Of a stretch of DNA of 64,000 nucleotides, positions 1-11,647 are shown piece by piece (positions within the stretch are counted from its first letter, which is position 1; each line of letters begins with the position of its first letter). Source of the DNA: Cladophialophora immunda (taxonomy: Eukaryota; Ascomycota; Eurotiomycetes; Chaetothyriales; Herpotrichiellaceae); the NCBI RefSeq assembly GCF_000835495.1, contig NW_015622541.1, positions 1,302,001-1,366,000 on the forward strand. The letters run 5' to 3'. Under the pieces are notes generated by a model. It worked only from the letters and a program-made list of their open reading frames with translations. It was not told where the DNA came from and did not search any database. Made by a program: the position numbers and the translations under genes.

Positions 1-194
1 TGGTGGTTGGGTAATATGAACTAAAATATAGAAAGAGGTTGAAAGAGGTTCGATGGTGGATGATAGAGCAGCTCAGCGACGCTCATCGAGGCTCATCCAT
101 CACACACAGTATTTGCGTTCGCTCGCAATTTTGCCAGAGATATATATAAATGGAACCTGTTGCCCGGGGGGAAAGCAAGTAGCGTTGGAGCTTT

Positions 195-2123
195 TCATGG
201 TATTTTCGTCCCCGTCATTTCCACTGGGGCAAAAGGAATTATGGTCGTGGTGTGAGGAAGTCTGCTCGTTGGGTCTGCCAATGCCAAACCTCCCATCGCT
301 TGCTCCAGTTGCATCGTTCTCACGGCTGCCAGATCAGTCTTGCACATCTTTCTCACGGAGGATTCTTCCGCCAAATTCAGTTCGGCTATGTCCAGCGCTT
401 GCTGCAAACAGAATATTGCGTTGTCGAGATTGCTTCTCATGACGTGCAAGCGTCCTAGGCACCGAAATGCCGCCAGCCGAGAGAAGATGAGGCTACTTTC
501 CCGTAGCCTTGACTCGGCTGCGTCCATATACTGCGGCTGTAAGGCCTGGCCCGAGGTAAGCACGTCGTTCCGCCGTAGGGCGTCACCGAGAAGGCATTCC
601 ACCTTCACACCGGCGTCTCCAGACGCGAGCATCACTCTGGCCTGCTCGACGATGGCAGCAATTGCCACGGCTGAATTGGCCGAGTAGACCTCTTCCCAAG
701 CCTGGACCAAACTTTCAAGCATCCGGACACTTTCAGGAATATCGCCTAATGCAGCTGTGAGTCGAGCCCAGTACCAAAGGTGCAGCATGGTCTGATATGA
801 GTAAATACCAAACGCTCGGACGTGCTCCTCATGCGCCACTCTCTGTCCCTCCTTTCTTATTCTCGTCTTCTGTTCAACCGTCAAGGGCGTCCTCAAGAGA
901 ATAGATAGGGGGTGGCGCTCCCCGAGAATGTGGACAGCAAGTGGCGCTAGGTAGTTCTTCCACGATGACCGAAGTCTTCCAGCCACAGTATTTGAAGTAT
1001 CCATGCTGATCTCGGTGAGATAAAAGCAGAGTTGTGGATGCTGGCTAAGTAACATGATTCTAGCAAGCGGCAACGTTCGATTCAGAACTTGGCTTGCACT
1101 CTCGGACTGTCCAGCGGAGATAAACCCTGCGGCTAACATAATGGAGACTGCCATAGCCTCACAGAGGCCATTTCCATCGAACTCGGCAGCATTCTGAAGC
1201 ATGACCGTCTTCCAAATCCCACCTGCATTACCTTGGTGATAGTTGGAGATAGCCGCCAGCACTCGTTCAAAGTTTGACTGCTCTTTGGTGTCTCTAATGC
1301 CGGCTGTCGGTGCCTGACCAAGGCGCCATTGCATTTCATATTTCCGACCAGGGCGATGACTTGCCTTTGGATTTCTGGAGGCCGGTGCCATCGGCTGGGG
1401 CTTCCTTTTCTTTTTGGTGTTTGCAGGGGTCTTTGATGACTGGCCAGGATCCTCATCTTCATCATCCAGTCTTCTGTGTTTCCTTTTCCCTTGTTCGTTT
1501 TCGACCAATTCGTGTAACTGTGGTAGTGTATTGCCTTGTGCATTTCCTGGGCCCAGCGGCCGTGGCGCAAATGGGAGTGCAGCGAAAGTCTCAGGCAGTA
1601 GTGTTGAGGGACCTTGCTGGACCGATGATGCCTCTACAATCTCTGCTACACTGGCGACGAGGTTTCTTGCTAATTGGTCTGATTCAAGCGCAGCTGGTTC
1701 TTTTGAAAACTGCCCCAAATTGCCGGATATATCGAATTTGTTGTGCTGCGATAATATTTCATGCGTTGAGTAAACGTCAGCGACGCTAGTCATTCTCGCG
1801 GTATCTGTGGTAGATCTCGCGAGCGGCGGAGCAGGTCCAAGATAAAATGGATGTTCATGATGCCGCACTGGTGCTGGAAGCGTGACCATTCGTCGTAAAG
1901 CGCCACGTTCAAACCGAGGGCTTGATATCGACGTGGGGGGCTGATCATTCGAAGCCAGACTGCTCCAGCGGGTGCCACTAGTCCCTGTGCTGCTGCTACT
2001 CGTCAAACCCGATAAGCTTGGTAGCGGGGTATCATGTAGCCCGCGGGGGGCGGCTTGTCCCTCGGGCAAGTAACCTGGGCTTGAATGCCATTCATCTTGG
2101 GAGGAGTCCGCGCCTTTAGACAT
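195..2123 (-). CDS. Hypothetical protein, low-complexity N-terminus and helical repeat C-terminus
   Basis: A single uninterrupted frame of 642 residues. The first 250 residues are rich in Ser, Pro, Gln and Thr and look disordered. A strongly basic stretch near residues 215-265 (KRKHRR, then KKKRK) could be a nuclear localisation signal. From about residue 290 the protein is helical, and one TPR-like unit is visible near the end (CLGRLHVMRSNLDNAIFCLQ). The C-terminal half resembles the tail of fungal Clr5-type proteins as I remember them, but no N-terminal Clr5 domain is seen here or just upstream. Function is unknown; a nuclear regulatory role is only inferred from the basic patch. The start is the first ATG of the frame. 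An upstream exon cannot be excluded. Confidence 0.7.
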   Translation of the reverse strand: MSKGADSSQDEWHSSPGYLPEGQAAPRGLHDTPLPSLSGLTSSSSTGTSGTRWSSLASNDQPPTSISSPRFERGALRRMVTLPAPVRHHEHPFYLGPAPPLARSTTDTARMTSVADVYSTHEILSQHNKFDISGNLGQFSKEPAALESDQLARNLVASVAEIVEASSVQQGPSTLLPETFAALPFAPRPLGPGNAQGNTLPQLHELVENEQGKRKHRRLDDEDEDPGQSSKTPANTKKKRKPQPMAPASRNPKASHRPGRKYEMQWRLGQAPTAGIRDTKEQSNFERVLAAISNYHQGNAGGIWKTVMLQNAAEFDGNGLCEAMAVSIMLAAGFISAGQSESASQVLNRTLPLARIMLLSQHPQLCFYLTEISMDTSNTVAGRLRSSWKNYLAPLAVHILGERHPLSILLRTPLTVEQKTRIRKEGQRVAHEEHVRAFGIYSYQTMLHLWYWARLTAALGDIPESVRMLESLVQAWEEVYSANSAVAIAAIVEQARVMLASGDAGVKVECLLGDALRRNDVLTSGQALQPQYMDAAESRLRESSLIFSRLAAFRCLGRLHVMRSNLDNAIFCLQQALDIAELNLAEESSVRKMCKTDLAAVRTMQLEQAMGGLALADPTSRLPHTTTIIPFAPVEMTGTKIP

Positions 2124-4322
2124 GAAGTAGGATGCCGTAATTGCCCAGGCGTGCTGACCAGAGTTTGGAAGAAGCTGAATCTCTGCCCTCCAGAATATAT
2201 GTTCTCAACAACCCCACGAGCGTGAACTCGGCGCAGAATCCATTCGACGTGATTGCATGAATGCATCGAGCCTCGTGCAAAGCGAAAAGCATGTTGTTTG
2301 TCCAACGTCAAAAAGGGATATAACGGCCATATGCCGTCGAATCGTCAAACATCAGAGCATCGCTCGTGGGGATGTGCCATTGGCTGCTGACACACGTTGA
2401 CTCAGCTAGTGCGCGAAAGACGAGCTGCTAGCATCATCAAGACAATGAGCTCGTTCACGAGAGCTCCTGAGTGGGCTCCAACCGCCATAAATGGGGTTGC
2501 AAGTTCGCTTTGATGTCAAACCCTTCCGTTCGGTCCTACGCATATCTGCATGCTTGTTCAGGATCCTTTGTATTAGGTATGCGCCCGATCACGAATTCGG
2601 CAGCTCGCCGAGCAGAAGACCACTGCTCATTTGTTCTCGTTGGCCAACGTTCTCCTTGATCAATGTCGAGTCTGAATTCGAGTTGGAGCTGCAGGTGCCA
2701 GGAAGAATCGCCTCCCAGTGCGACCCCAGCGTCGTGAGTCGTGACCAGAAACGGCCCTGATGCACATTTGACGTCCGTCTTTCACTGCGTGAACGCCCCG
2801 AATACTTGACACATACTTGAAGACTCCTGCGTCTCTTTGAGGAGGCAGGATACCGAACAATGTGGAAGAACTGCTCACGACCTCGTGTAGCAAGTCTTGC
2901 CCCCAGATCTCTTTTGTCTTGTCAGATTTTACCTGCTTCGGACATCGGCATTGGAGATAGGACTTAAACGCAGATCGTGCTAAGCATCTCAACTGAAGGA
3001 ATCGCCTGCTTTGTTGAGGGTTCCAATCATGCCTTTCCACTGTCGATCATTGATTGCCGGACAAACAGATCTTGAGGCTTCAGTTGACTCTTTGTCGCTC
3101 AACGTCTTGGGCATCCATCCTCCAGGCCACTTTCTCTGCATAATCTGAATAAATCTTGCCTGCCACAGCTTGCTGTTCCACGCAATCCTCGCCTGATAAA
3201 TTTAGGCCTTATTGGTGCTTGGGCCTCAAGTACTGATACAACAACACGAGCCTTCTCCAGCATTTCATTGCTGACTGGCTGAGGACATGCATTTCCTGCA
3301 CAGGCCGTTGGGCCTTTGTTCCACGATGCCAATACGAGGTCTTTTGCTCCTGACGAAATGATGTTCGGGTCTGAGTCTGTGGGTGGGTCCAGACAGGGGA
3401 ACCCAGACACGAGGACTTGTTCAGGATGGCGGACGTCGTCTTGCCTCTGAAGGTTTCTCAAGTTGGGCTACCGTTCGAAGCCCCAGAAACTTGTGATTGT
3501 GGTATGGTAAGTGCTGATCATCCTGAACGATGCTGATGATGAGTTACAATGGCCCGGTCCTCGCGTGAGTGGAGGCTTCCCGGCTTGCTCGAGGTCAATC
3601 GATCTTGGGATATTTTTTGGCATACTCTGTACTTTTTCAGACTGTGGTAGAGGGTCGATCTTCATGTCTAACGTACAATGGAGACAGGGAGCAAAACCGT
3701 CAGAACCAGAACATCGATAACAGGTCTCGAAGTTGGCAGAACTTGTGTGAAAACTGCTCATAGGCTCGGAGCAGCAGCGGCCTTGGCACGGTTTTCAGCC
3801 TTGCGCCTTGTTTGACGAGAAGATGGAAGTAATCATTATCACCCAAAGAATGAAGCTCTGACGCAGGATGAGTGCATTGTTTTCTTTCCTATCTATGGAG
3901 TAATTTCGTGTGGAAGACACTAGAGTCAGCGCTGACTTGCGCTATCCTCGTGCAATTTTTTCTCATTTGGCTGGTTGCTGCCTCCAGTTCTCTTCTCCTC
4001 GTCATAACTACATCAATCATGGCTTGCACTCTTCACTCTTCGACACCTTCGCGCAAGATCTGAGAGCATTTCCTGTCGTCACGGCTCGCCTTGCGGACTC
4101 CAAATATCTCAACGGACCATGTTCCCGCCCGAACGGCTGCAACATTGTGCTCTGCTCTGTATGGTTGGGGAAGTGTTTTTCCATCCTTGTCCACCAACGC
4201 GACGGTGGGGATGTGCTCGCTCTGGGGCGTATATGCGTTTTGACTTGTAGTCAATGCCGATCCAGGTCCTCGCTTTTCATGGCGCCATGTCATGTACCTC
4301 TGTACCTCAGCCCCTACCCTTT
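2124..4322. other. Gene-poor interval with weak small ORFs
   Basis: About 2.2 kb without a gene I can recognise. The best candidates are minus-strand frames at 3468-3761 (97 residues, with a CYRC...CLHC cysteine arrangement that hints at a zinc ribbon) and 3099-3461 (120 residues). I could not connect them with convincing splice sites, and neither resembles a family I know. They may be remnants of a regulator or chance frames. The part next to 4322 is the 3' flank of CCT1. Confidence 0.4.
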
Positions 4323-6032
4323 TCAATGCCCATGGCCATCGTCTTCCCCGTGTGGCTCTGGGGCGTCGAGTTTGATCAATGTATCAATCCTCATAATGGC
4401 GATGCAAGCCTCCACGGCACTCTTGAGCTGCTTCACCTTGCTCATGCTGGGCTCCAAGACACCCATCTTGACGACATCCACAACCTTACCACGCATCAGG
4501 TCCAAACCGTAATTCTTGTATTGTCGCTTTTTGGCAATGTCCTTTTCTCTCTCGTTGGCATCTCCGTCTTGGACTCTCTGGCTTAATGCGTGGCGCACAC
4601 GTAGCTGAGCGACAAGTTCTGAGGCATCCTTTGCTGCGTTGACGGCTAGAGTTTTCGGGACGATCAAAAGGGATTGCGAAAATTCTCCAATTGCTAGCTG
4701 TTCCCGAGAGGAAACGGTCATGGCGAATTCTTCCAGGTAAATGTGTAATGCCGTCTCCACGGCGCCACCTCCAGGGACAATGCTGCCGGATTCTAGGGTC
4801 CGTTTGACCGCGGAGAGTGAATCGTGCACAGATCGTTCCATTTCGTCAAGTTGATAATCGTTTGATCCTCGAAGAATAATCGATGCCGACGAAAAAGCCT
4901 TTGTTCCTTTCACAAGAATGCATTCATCGTCCGAGATGCGTTCTTGAACCACCTCCTCGGCGTAGCCCAGAAGTTCTTTCTCGTATTTCTCGTCTCCATT
5001 CAAATCAGATAGCGTGCTGACGAGAGTTGCACCCGTCGCCTTCGCTATCCGCCTCAAGTCTTCTTTCTTACATCGCCGCACAGCCATGCAGCCACGTTCC
5101 ACGAACAGCTTGAGGACCAGATCATCGATTCCTTTCGTGGTCAGTACCACATTTGCTCCTGCCTTCAGGATCATTTCCACTCGTTCGAGGACAATGCCAG
5201 CTTCTCGCTCGCGGATCTTTTCCAGTTGCTGGGGGTCTTCGACTGTGATCTGTACGCCAAGCTTCATTCGTTCCTTTTGTAGATTCATGTCGAGGCAAGC
5301 AATCTTTGCATCTGTGATTCTCGTCTTCATGGCTTGGGATGCGACAGTACAATTCAACGCATAGCCCTTGACGAGTATGGATTCTGTCGCGCTCTTGCCG
5401 TGTGCTTTGAGGATGTTGACTGCTTTGACCGGATACTTGACTTCGTTCTTTTGTGCATTGACCGACTTGACTGCCAACATGGCATCGACCACCATATTGC
5501 CGAAAAAGTCCGCATCTGCGCCAATTATCTTGCTTGACATTGACGTTTTGGCAATATTAACCAGGCTTTCTCTTCCAAGGGTTTCCACTTTTGTGCTGAT
5601 ATTTTCCTGCATGTATTTGACTGCTTCTCGCAGAGCCAGCCGGTACCCGGTGATGATGACCGTAGGATGTATGCGGTTCTTCATGAGATCGTTCGCCCGT
5701 CGAAGGAGTTCGGCAGCAAGCAGGACAACGGATGTAGTGCCGTCTCCCACCTCTTTGTCTTGCTGTTGAGCCAAATCGACCAGAATCTTCCCGGCGGGGT
5801 GCTCGACGTCGAGCAGACTGAGAATTGTTGCGCCATCATTGGTGACTGTGACGTCTCCGATGTCGTCCACCATCATTTTGTCCAAGCCGGAAGGGCCAAA
5901 CGAGGATTTGACAACATTTGCAATTGCCTGCGTTGCGAGGACATTTTGGTCGCGAATGTCCTGGCCACTGATTTTTTGACCACCAAGAAACAATGTCCCA
6001 CCGCTGCGCGGGCCCTCGAAGATGCCAGCCAT
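4323..6032 (-). CDS. CCT1: T-complex protein 1 subunit alpha (CCT1), cytosolic chaperonin
   Basis: This is the alpha subunit of the hetero-oligomeric CCT/TRiC chaperonin, which folds actin, tubulin and other proteins in the cytosol using ATP. The product is 569 residues in one exon, the usual length for the family. Group II chaperonin signatures are present: NDGAT at residues 65-69 and GDGTT at 96-100 in the equatorial ATP site, and a VPGGGAVE block in the C-terminal half. The C-terminus ends in a short acidic, His-rich tail. The same frame runs 66 codons further upstream, but I chose the ATG at 6030-6032 because [12 protein letters not shown] is where family members begin and the upstream residues are not chaperonin-like. 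It is a housekeeping gene and marks the left edge of the metabolic cluster. Confidence 0.95.
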   Translation of the reverse strand: MAGIFEGPRSGGTLFLGGQKISGQDIRDQNVLATQAIANVVKSSFGPSGLDKMMVDDIGDVTVTNDGATILSLLDVEHPAGKILVDLAQQQDKEVGDGTTSVVLLAAELLRRANDLMKNRIHPTVIITGYRLALREAVKYMQENISTKVETLGRESLVNIAKTSMSSKIIGADADFFGNMVVDAMLAVKSVNAQKNEVKYPVKAVNILKAHGKSATESILVKGYALNCTVASQAMKTRITDAKIACLDMNLQKERMKLGVQITVEDPQQLEKIREREAGIVLERVEMILKAGANVVLTTKGIDDLVLKLFVERGCMAVRRCKKEDLRRIAKATGATLVSTLSDLNGDEKYEKELLGYAEEVVQERISDDECILVKGTKAFSSASIILRGSNDYQLDEMERSVHDSLSAVKRTLESGSIVPGGGAVETALHIYLEEFAMTVSSREQLAIGEFSQSLLIVPKTLAVNAAKDASELVAQLRVRHALSQRVQDGDANEREKDIAKKRQYKNYGLDLMRGKVVDVVKMGVLEPSMSKVKQLKSAVEACIAIMRIDTLIKLDAPEPHGEDDGHGH

Positions 6033-6624
6033 CGCGAACAAAGTTACAGAAGAATGCGCCGGTAGATGAGGACACCAGATGTTTCTTACAGACTGACAAG
6101 AAAAATGTCCTGCAGAATCGCAGCCATCACTCCACGTATCAAGGCGGCGACTGCGGGCCACCATTCGATCTTGGCACGCAGCCACACCTTGCCGCTTTAG
6201 CCAGGGCGGCGCCCGCGTCTCCGCCTTCAACTTCGAAGTTGCCGTCCTACAGTAATCATGAGTAGCACTACCTCTCCCTTCTCAATTCCTGTGCCTTTCC
6301 ACTATCTCTGTATCGACCGGTGTAATAGTTTGAACCTAAGCTCGGTAACCACGACTGGTGACCTTGCGGATCTCACTCCATGTCCACAAATGTGTGGTCG
6401 TGGTGCACCACCTCCCATTCAAGGGACCACATTCTCCAACAGATTTCAACTAGCAATGGTATACGCAGAGAACCCTAAACCTGAAGCCTTGAGGATGCAT
6501 GAGGCAGTCCTGCACTCACGTGGGATATCATGCGTCTAAACATTACCCGGGAAAGACAGATGAAGAGTCGGATGACAAGCTTGTTGTGGCATTTCCCCTG
6601 ATCATCGATTTCAATTGCATCCTC
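6033..6624. promoter_or_regulatory. CCT1 upstream region and 3' flank of the acyl-CoA oxidase gene
   Basis: 592 bp between the CCT1 start and the stop of the acyl-CoA oxidase gene. It must contain the CCT1 promoter and the oxidase 3' UTR. I see no further gene and no clear heat-shock or TATA element. Confidence 0.5.
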
Positions 6625-9017
6625 CTACAACCTTGCCAGTCGACTTGCATGCTCGCCCATGCTGTTAATGACACTGGTCGGCCTTGGATCAATAGCCAAC
6701 CGGTTGATCGGATTCAATTCGCTGGCCCGGTAGAACAGATCCTCGTACACCTTTCCGTCATACCTGCCCAACGAGCTGTCCAGCGTCCAATCCGGCACCT
6801 TCCACGCATCGACCAAGCGCACCGCATGGGGTCGAAGATCCTGCAGAAGTCGAGGCACCGTCTCTCGCTGGGCACGCACCACTTGTGCCACGGTCAGTGC
6901 GGCAGAGGTGTAGAATTCGTGCGCGGCCTCGACGATCTTGGTCAGTGCGTACAGGCGGAACAGATTCCACAAAACCGGAAGAGTGTTGGTGTTATTAGTG
7001 CCAATAGTGGACGTCGTCTCGGGCGACTTTAGGCCCCGATACATGCTCGTTACTACGAGGAACTGGGAATGTGCCGTGCTCAGGCGCGGGTAATCGACTT
7101 GAAGAGCGCTGCTGGATTGGTGCTCGTGATCTCGGCGGCCAAGGATGTCGAATGTCAGATGTGCCGCTCGCCAGCCGAATGCCGCGACCATGTCATCATC
7201 ACGGGTCAAATCATATGTCGCTGAATCGTTCTTCTTCTGACTTCTGACGAGGAAAGTCTCGAGGTTGTCCGACGAGATGTTGGACGCTATCGAGGCATGT
7301 TCTCCTGTCTGGAGAGATTTCGCAGTTTTCAGAAGCTAACAGTCGGATGGAGAGATTAGCAATGCGCTCTCCTTTTCCGCGCTCAGGGTGGTATGCGCGA
7401 CAGACTCACATAGTTCGCGGTTTGCTGCATCAAGACGTAATTGTCGCCTTCGTACGTTTGTGAAGGGATCCAGTTCACGTGAATGCTGCCTATGCCGGCG
7501 AAGCTGGAGTATCCGTGACCTCCGCACGCGCGCCGGCATGCTTCGAGGCCCTCGACGGCTGCCGATGTTGCAAGTGCTTTCAGCCCGCACGATGTGGCGT
7601 GAGATTCTGCGAAGAGCCTCGAGGTCCGTGCGGTGATGGTGCTGGCATTCTTGGGGTCGACAAGCGCGGTCTTCAGCTCGTTGTAGAGTCGTGTCATAGC
7701 CTGGCCGGCGAAAACCAGCGCGAAGGACTCGGCTATTCGGGGAATCAGGCGGAACTGGACCATTGGGTGGTCGAGGACTTGCAAGTCGGAAGGGAGTGCG
7801 CTCGAGTTGGACGGACCGGGACTGGAACCCTGGCATCGAACAGCACAGTATCGAACGGCTATCGTCAATCCTCGAGCGAGGTTTCGCGCGGACTCGGAAA
7901 CGAGTGCTGCGCGTAACCTTGTGATTGTGCTGTAGAACACGGCGGGTGAGTGGGCTGGGATATAGGTGCCTGTCTTGGGATCGACTCGTGAGAATCTGGG
8001 AGTAAGACTTAGCTCTATCTTGTGCCATGCCCAAATATGTGTTATTCTGTGGAGATCATACCTTGCGAGCATGTTAATATGTGGGACTTTGACATGATTC
8101 AATAGTAGGAACCCATTGTCCACGGTACTTTTGGTTTTCTCGTCAGTCGATGCGTATGCCAAAGACGTCGCAAAGCGAGTCGCCTACTTATAACCCAATT
8201 TTGGACCAATGTCGCCCACATACACCCCTTCGAGAGGTTTGTGGGTCCCGAGATCCCTGATCTGGCAGACGAACGGGTGCGGACCATAGCCTTCCCCGTC
8301 GATGATCAGCTGTGCCATAACGATGGCGTGGTTCGCGCAGACGCCCAGCGAGCCGGCCCACCATTTCGCCGCTGTCAGCGTCGGGGAATGCAGCGTGAAG
8401 GTCTGGTCGGCGGGGTTCCACGTCGCCGTCGTTTCCAGCCCGCGCACGTTGGAGCCGTGGGCCAGTTCGGTCTGGGCGTAGCAGCCGACAAACTCTCCTC
8501 GCTCAGCCCTGCTGACGAACAACGCCTGCTGCTCTGGCGTGCCTTGTTCGCGCAGAGTCGGCTACGTGCGAGGTAAGCGATGAGCAAGGAACCATCGCGC
8601 CATTTCACATGCTGGAGAGAGAGATTAACCCACCACAAACGCTTTCCAATGGATCGTGTAGGCCGTCGGCTCGCCGATCATCTCAAGAGCCCAGTACAGC
8701 TCGTTCTCGTCCCAGTTGTGAATCTGCAAGAGTTGATTGAGGCGTCGTGCCCGCGCCACTGACGTCTTGAGCCGTTCGTTGCGGCCGTCGAAGTAGTCCC
8801 CGCTCTTGTCGAAGGAGGGGTCTTTCGATAGGATGCTGAGCACGCGCTGTTGCACTGCAACGTCTTCTCGGGTGTACAGGAGCCGTGCCAGTCCGTCGAC
8901 GTCGACCGTCGATTTCTGTCGTTCGAAGCTGAGGAAGTCCGGGTCGTTGGACTTGCACGACGATACGAGGGCCGAGACCCAGGAGGGTGCCTCGCTTGTT
9001 GCTCTTTCTGGCGACAT
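6625..9017 (-). CDS. Peroxisomal acyl-CoA oxidase (POX/ACOX family)
   Basis: First step of peroxisomal beta-oxidation: acyl-CoA + O2 gives trans-2-enoyl-CoA + H2O2, with FAD. Five exons were placed by hand: 9017-8634, 8561-8188, 8127-8062, 7995-7410 and 7335-6625, all with GT..AG introns and phases that agree, giving 706 residues, normal for the family. Diagnostic blocks are GCYAQTELAHGSN (about residues 154-166), MDNG-type TVDNGFLL, a CRRACGGHGYSSF block, and TYEGDNYVLMQQ, whose Glu is the catalytic base in rat ACOX1. The protein ends in ARL, a consensus PTS1. It is the first of three consecutive minus-strand genes (oxidase, thiolase, ligase). A CCGAGG core like the FarA/FarB fatty-acid response element lies at 9323-9328 in its promoter, although one hexamer is weak evidence. 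Confidence 0.92.
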
Positions 9018-9610
9018 GGTTCAGAAATTCGCTGGGAGGCAAGCAGATCGATTCACAGGAGCTTCGTCCCATATGTCAACGGGCAACAAGGAAGCTGTGT
9101 ACCATTTCCACAATGCAGCTTATCCGTCTAGCCTAATGCATGTAACGACCACGAACTCTCGGTATGCATAGTAGTGAAACTGTCGAGGTGACGGAGCCAT
9201 GACCCGTGGATTCGTGTCTCATTTCGGCTCCGTCGGTACCGCGCCAGTGGTGCATTTGAAATGAAGCCGGCCATATTTCTGCAATAGTAGTGAGATGGCC
9301 CGACGTGGGAGAAATGAGGTGCCCGAGGTGTTCATTGGTCTCCCCACACACACTTTTGTATTATTGCGTCGATTATGGGAGTTACAAAGTGAGTATGAAG
9401 GAGGGGCGACCGCCTTGGGGCAAAAAGTTATAGTGCTCGCTATCAGCCTAACTTGGCCTAGAGCGGCTCCACGCATAGCCACGACTACGTCTAAAACCAT
9501 CGTAGATGGATGGATGATATTTGGCCCTATTCTGCGGCGTATTGACTATCAAGCACATACTTCAACTTAATTAAGTGGTAGCACTTTTCTCCCGGTAGTA
9601 TCACACTTCC
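9018..9610. promoter_or_regulatory. Acyl-CoA oxidase promoter region
   Basis: 593 bp upstream of the oxidase start, also holding the 3' flank of the thiolase gene. It contains the palindrome CGGTACCG (9234-9241) and a CCGAGG hexamer (9323-9328). No coding sequence is seen. Confidence 0.55.
9234..9241. promoter_or_regulatory. CGG-N2-CCG palindrome, candidate Zn2Cys6 site
   Basis: CGGTACCG lies about 220 bp upstream of the oxidase ATG. Inverted CGG triplets are typical targets of Zn2Cys6 dimers. The same CGG-N2-CCG form occurs upstream of the thiolase and between the ligase and the dienoyl-CoA reductase. Binding is inferred. Confidence 0.35.
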
Positions 9611-10993
9611 TCAGATAGAGGCCCCACTGAATCCCTTTCTCTTCTCTGCAGCCCAGTCACTTCGTTTGGACGATCGAACCGACTCCGCTTGTTCCATCGT
9701 AAAGCCTCGAGCCTCAACCGCGGGATTATATCTTAGCCCGTTCACCCGGCCAATCTCTGCGTCTGAAAGCTTAGCATTCACTTGTCCGTCTGCACGTCTT
9801 AAGATCGTGACAACGCAGGCGCCTCCCAACCCAGCGTTCTGTTGTAATGCCAGCTTTCCAGCAGGGACCGAGACCAATCTATTATTTGCCCAGCCTCGCA
9901 GTTGCCAGACAAGTTCAGCACATTGGGCTAGCCCCGTAGCGCCGAGCGGATGGCCTTTGGAGATTAGTCCACCCGAAGGATTTACGACTGCATAGGCAGT
10001 TCCGTAGGTGAGGGAGCCATTGCGAACATATTCGTGGGCTTTCCCCTTCGGGCTCAGGCCGATAGCGTCGATGACGAGCATTTCGTTTGTCGAAAAGCAA
10101 TCATGAAGCTCGACCACTTTGACATCTTTGATATCAACACCCGCCTGGCCGAGCGCCTGCGAGGCGGTATGTTGCCCCAGCTCATAGCCCACGAGACTCA
10201 TGGCGGAGTGTTGGTACAGCTCCGGACTATCCGTGGCCAGGCACTGGCCCAGAATCTGGACGGCTTGAGATTTGAGGTGCGGTCGGGCGTCGAGAAATGC
10301 TTGAGACACCACGACGGCAGCGGCGGAGCCATCGCTGGTCGGACAGCATTGCAGTTTTGTCAGAACCCCGTAGATCGCTGGCGACTTCAGAACCTGGTCT
10401 TTCGTGTAGTTGGTCTGAAACTGTGCGTATGGGTTCCGTTGAGAATGTTCGTGGTTGATCCTCGCAATTTCAGCAAAGTCTTCGGGAGCAGCGCCGAATT
10501 TCTTGATATACTCTTCCGCGGCATTTCCAAACATCTTTGCTGCGAACGGTGCCTTGGGAGTCGAGTTGCCTAAATGGTCAGACATGACTTTGGCCCTGTC
10601 GAGGGGATCTGTTCTGTCGCTGAAGTTGGAGCCTAGACTCCCAGTTGCCATCTTCTCGAACCCCACGGCCAGCACACAGTCTGCAGCGCCGTACCGCACA
10701 AAGTCTCGCGCCATGACCATTGCTGTCGAGCCCGACGCGCAGTTGTTGTTGACATTGTAAATAGGGATCTGCGTCATGCCGAACTGATAGAGCACCCGCT
10801 GTCCACAGGTACTGTCTCCATAGCAGTAGGACGCCACTCCCATCTGGACATCGTCGTATGTAATGTGTGCGTCCAGCAAGGCCTTCACTCCTGCCTCAAA
10901 ACCCATGTCGGCATAATCATTTTTCGGTTGAGGTTTGACGAACTTCGTCATCCCAACTCCAAGTATGTAGACTGGATTGCCAGAAGCCATCAT
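9611..10993 (-). CDS. SCP-x type 3-ketoacyl-CoA thiolase
   Basis: Thiolytic cleavage of 3-ketoacyl-CoA to acetyl- or propionyl-CoA. The product is 460 residues from the ATG at 10991-10993, just before the conserved VYILGVGMTKF opening; an in-frame ATG 45 codons further up (11125) would add a non-homologous leader. The nucleophilic Cys85 sits in NNNCASGS, with ELHDCFSTNE and SKGHPLGATG further on, the standard SCP-x/thiolase-like acid-base blocks. No SCP2 lipid-transfer domain follows, so it is the thiolase half only. Single exon. SCP-x thiolases of animals accept 2-methyl-branched 3-ketoacyl-CoA, which is why I suspect branched substrates here. Unlike its neighbours it has no PTS1 (it ends GASI) and no PTS2 matching the consensus. 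Confidence 0.9.
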   Translation of the reverse strand: MMASGNPVYILGVGMTKFVKPQPKNDYADMGFEAGVKALLDAHITYDDVQMGVASYCYGDSTCGQRVLYQFGMTQIPIYNVNNNCASGSTAMVMARDFVRYGAADCVLAVGFEKMATGSLGSNFSDRTDPLDRAKVMSDHLGNSTPKAPFAAKMFGNAAEEYIKKFGAAPEDFAEIARINHEHSQRNPYAQFQTNYTKDQVLKSPAIYGVLTKLQCCPTSDGSAAAVVVSQAFLDARPHLKSQAVQILGQCLATDSPELYQHSAMSLVGYELGQHTASQALGQAGVDIKDVKVVELHDCFSTNEMLVIDAIGLSPKGKAHEYVRNGSLTYGTAYAVVNPSGGLISKGHPLGATGLAQCAELVWQLRGWANNRLVSVPAGKLALQQNAGLGGACVVTILRRADGQVNAKLSDAEIGRVNGLRYNPAVEARGFTMEQAESVRSSKRSDWAAEKRKGFSGASI

Positions 10994-11647
10994 GGGATTT
11001 GTTGCTGCTAATTCGCTGCTACGTTGTGCCCTTTGTCTTGATGCTGGAGAATGTGCGACCATAAAATCGCACAGAGGTAGATCAGATAAGGCAATGGCCA
11101 AGCGCAACTCGATATACTTGCTCAAGTTTTGTTTGCCATCGTCGCTACTGCATCATGCTCCATATCACAAACTGGTATATCGTCGGAGCAGACCTGAAGC
11201 CCGGGTCCGACTAGCCTTGAGAGGCTTGGAGAGGAGGTTAGACTTGTGCCTTCAGAAGTCGGAACCGACTTGGAGATCACTACTCCATGGGGCCCATCCG
11301 TACCGTATCCTGTTCGTCGGGTGACCCTCATCGCTTCGATTTCGCGGGCGCAGGCTGTGCAGAAAATTCTACGATGCCTCCAATATATTCATACTGGCTA
11401 TTGGGATCGTTTCGTTCGGCAAGGCGAAGGCCTGAGATACCAGCACCATTTTGCGAAGAGAATTACGACGCATGTATTCATGAGGAGAGCATTGCTTATG
11501 CGGGAAAGAATGCACATTGTCTGATATTTCCAACATTGCACCATCATCGCGGCGAAGCGGCGAGTAAAGGCAGCCTTTGACGCCAATGCCGTCTGATTCG
11601 AGTCCCTGTCAGACCATTGCATGTCCTGTACTATCTCTTCCTGACCG
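10994..11647. promoter_or_regulatory. Thiolase promoter region and 3' flank of the ligase gene
   Basis: 654 bp between the thiolase start and the ligase stop. It holds a perfect 7-bp inverted repeat around CGGAACCG (11256-11271). Apart from that no gene or repeat is evident. Confidence 0.5.
11256..11271. promoter_or_regulatory. Inverted repeat AAGTCGG-AA-CCGACTT, candidate operator
   Basis: Perfect 7-bp arms with a 2-nt centre, containing CGG-N2-CCG, about 265 bp upstream of the thiolase ATG. It is the best-formed of the CGG-N2-CCG sites in the cluster promoters. Function as an operator for the cluster regulator at 15.2-17.6 kb is inferred. Confidence 0.4.

Noticed and set aside
3910..4512. 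200-residue plus-strand frame next to CCT1
   Set aside because: Its last part is the complement of the CCT1 coding sequence and the rest matches nothing; no splice or start context.
6033..6230. 66-codon N-terminal extension of CCT1
   Set aside because: Open by chance; family members begin at MAGIFEGP and the extension has no chaperonin features.
11090..11125. PTS2-like sequence in the longer form of the thiolase
   Set aside because: The pattern has Asp where His or Gln is required, and the longer start is not the likely one.
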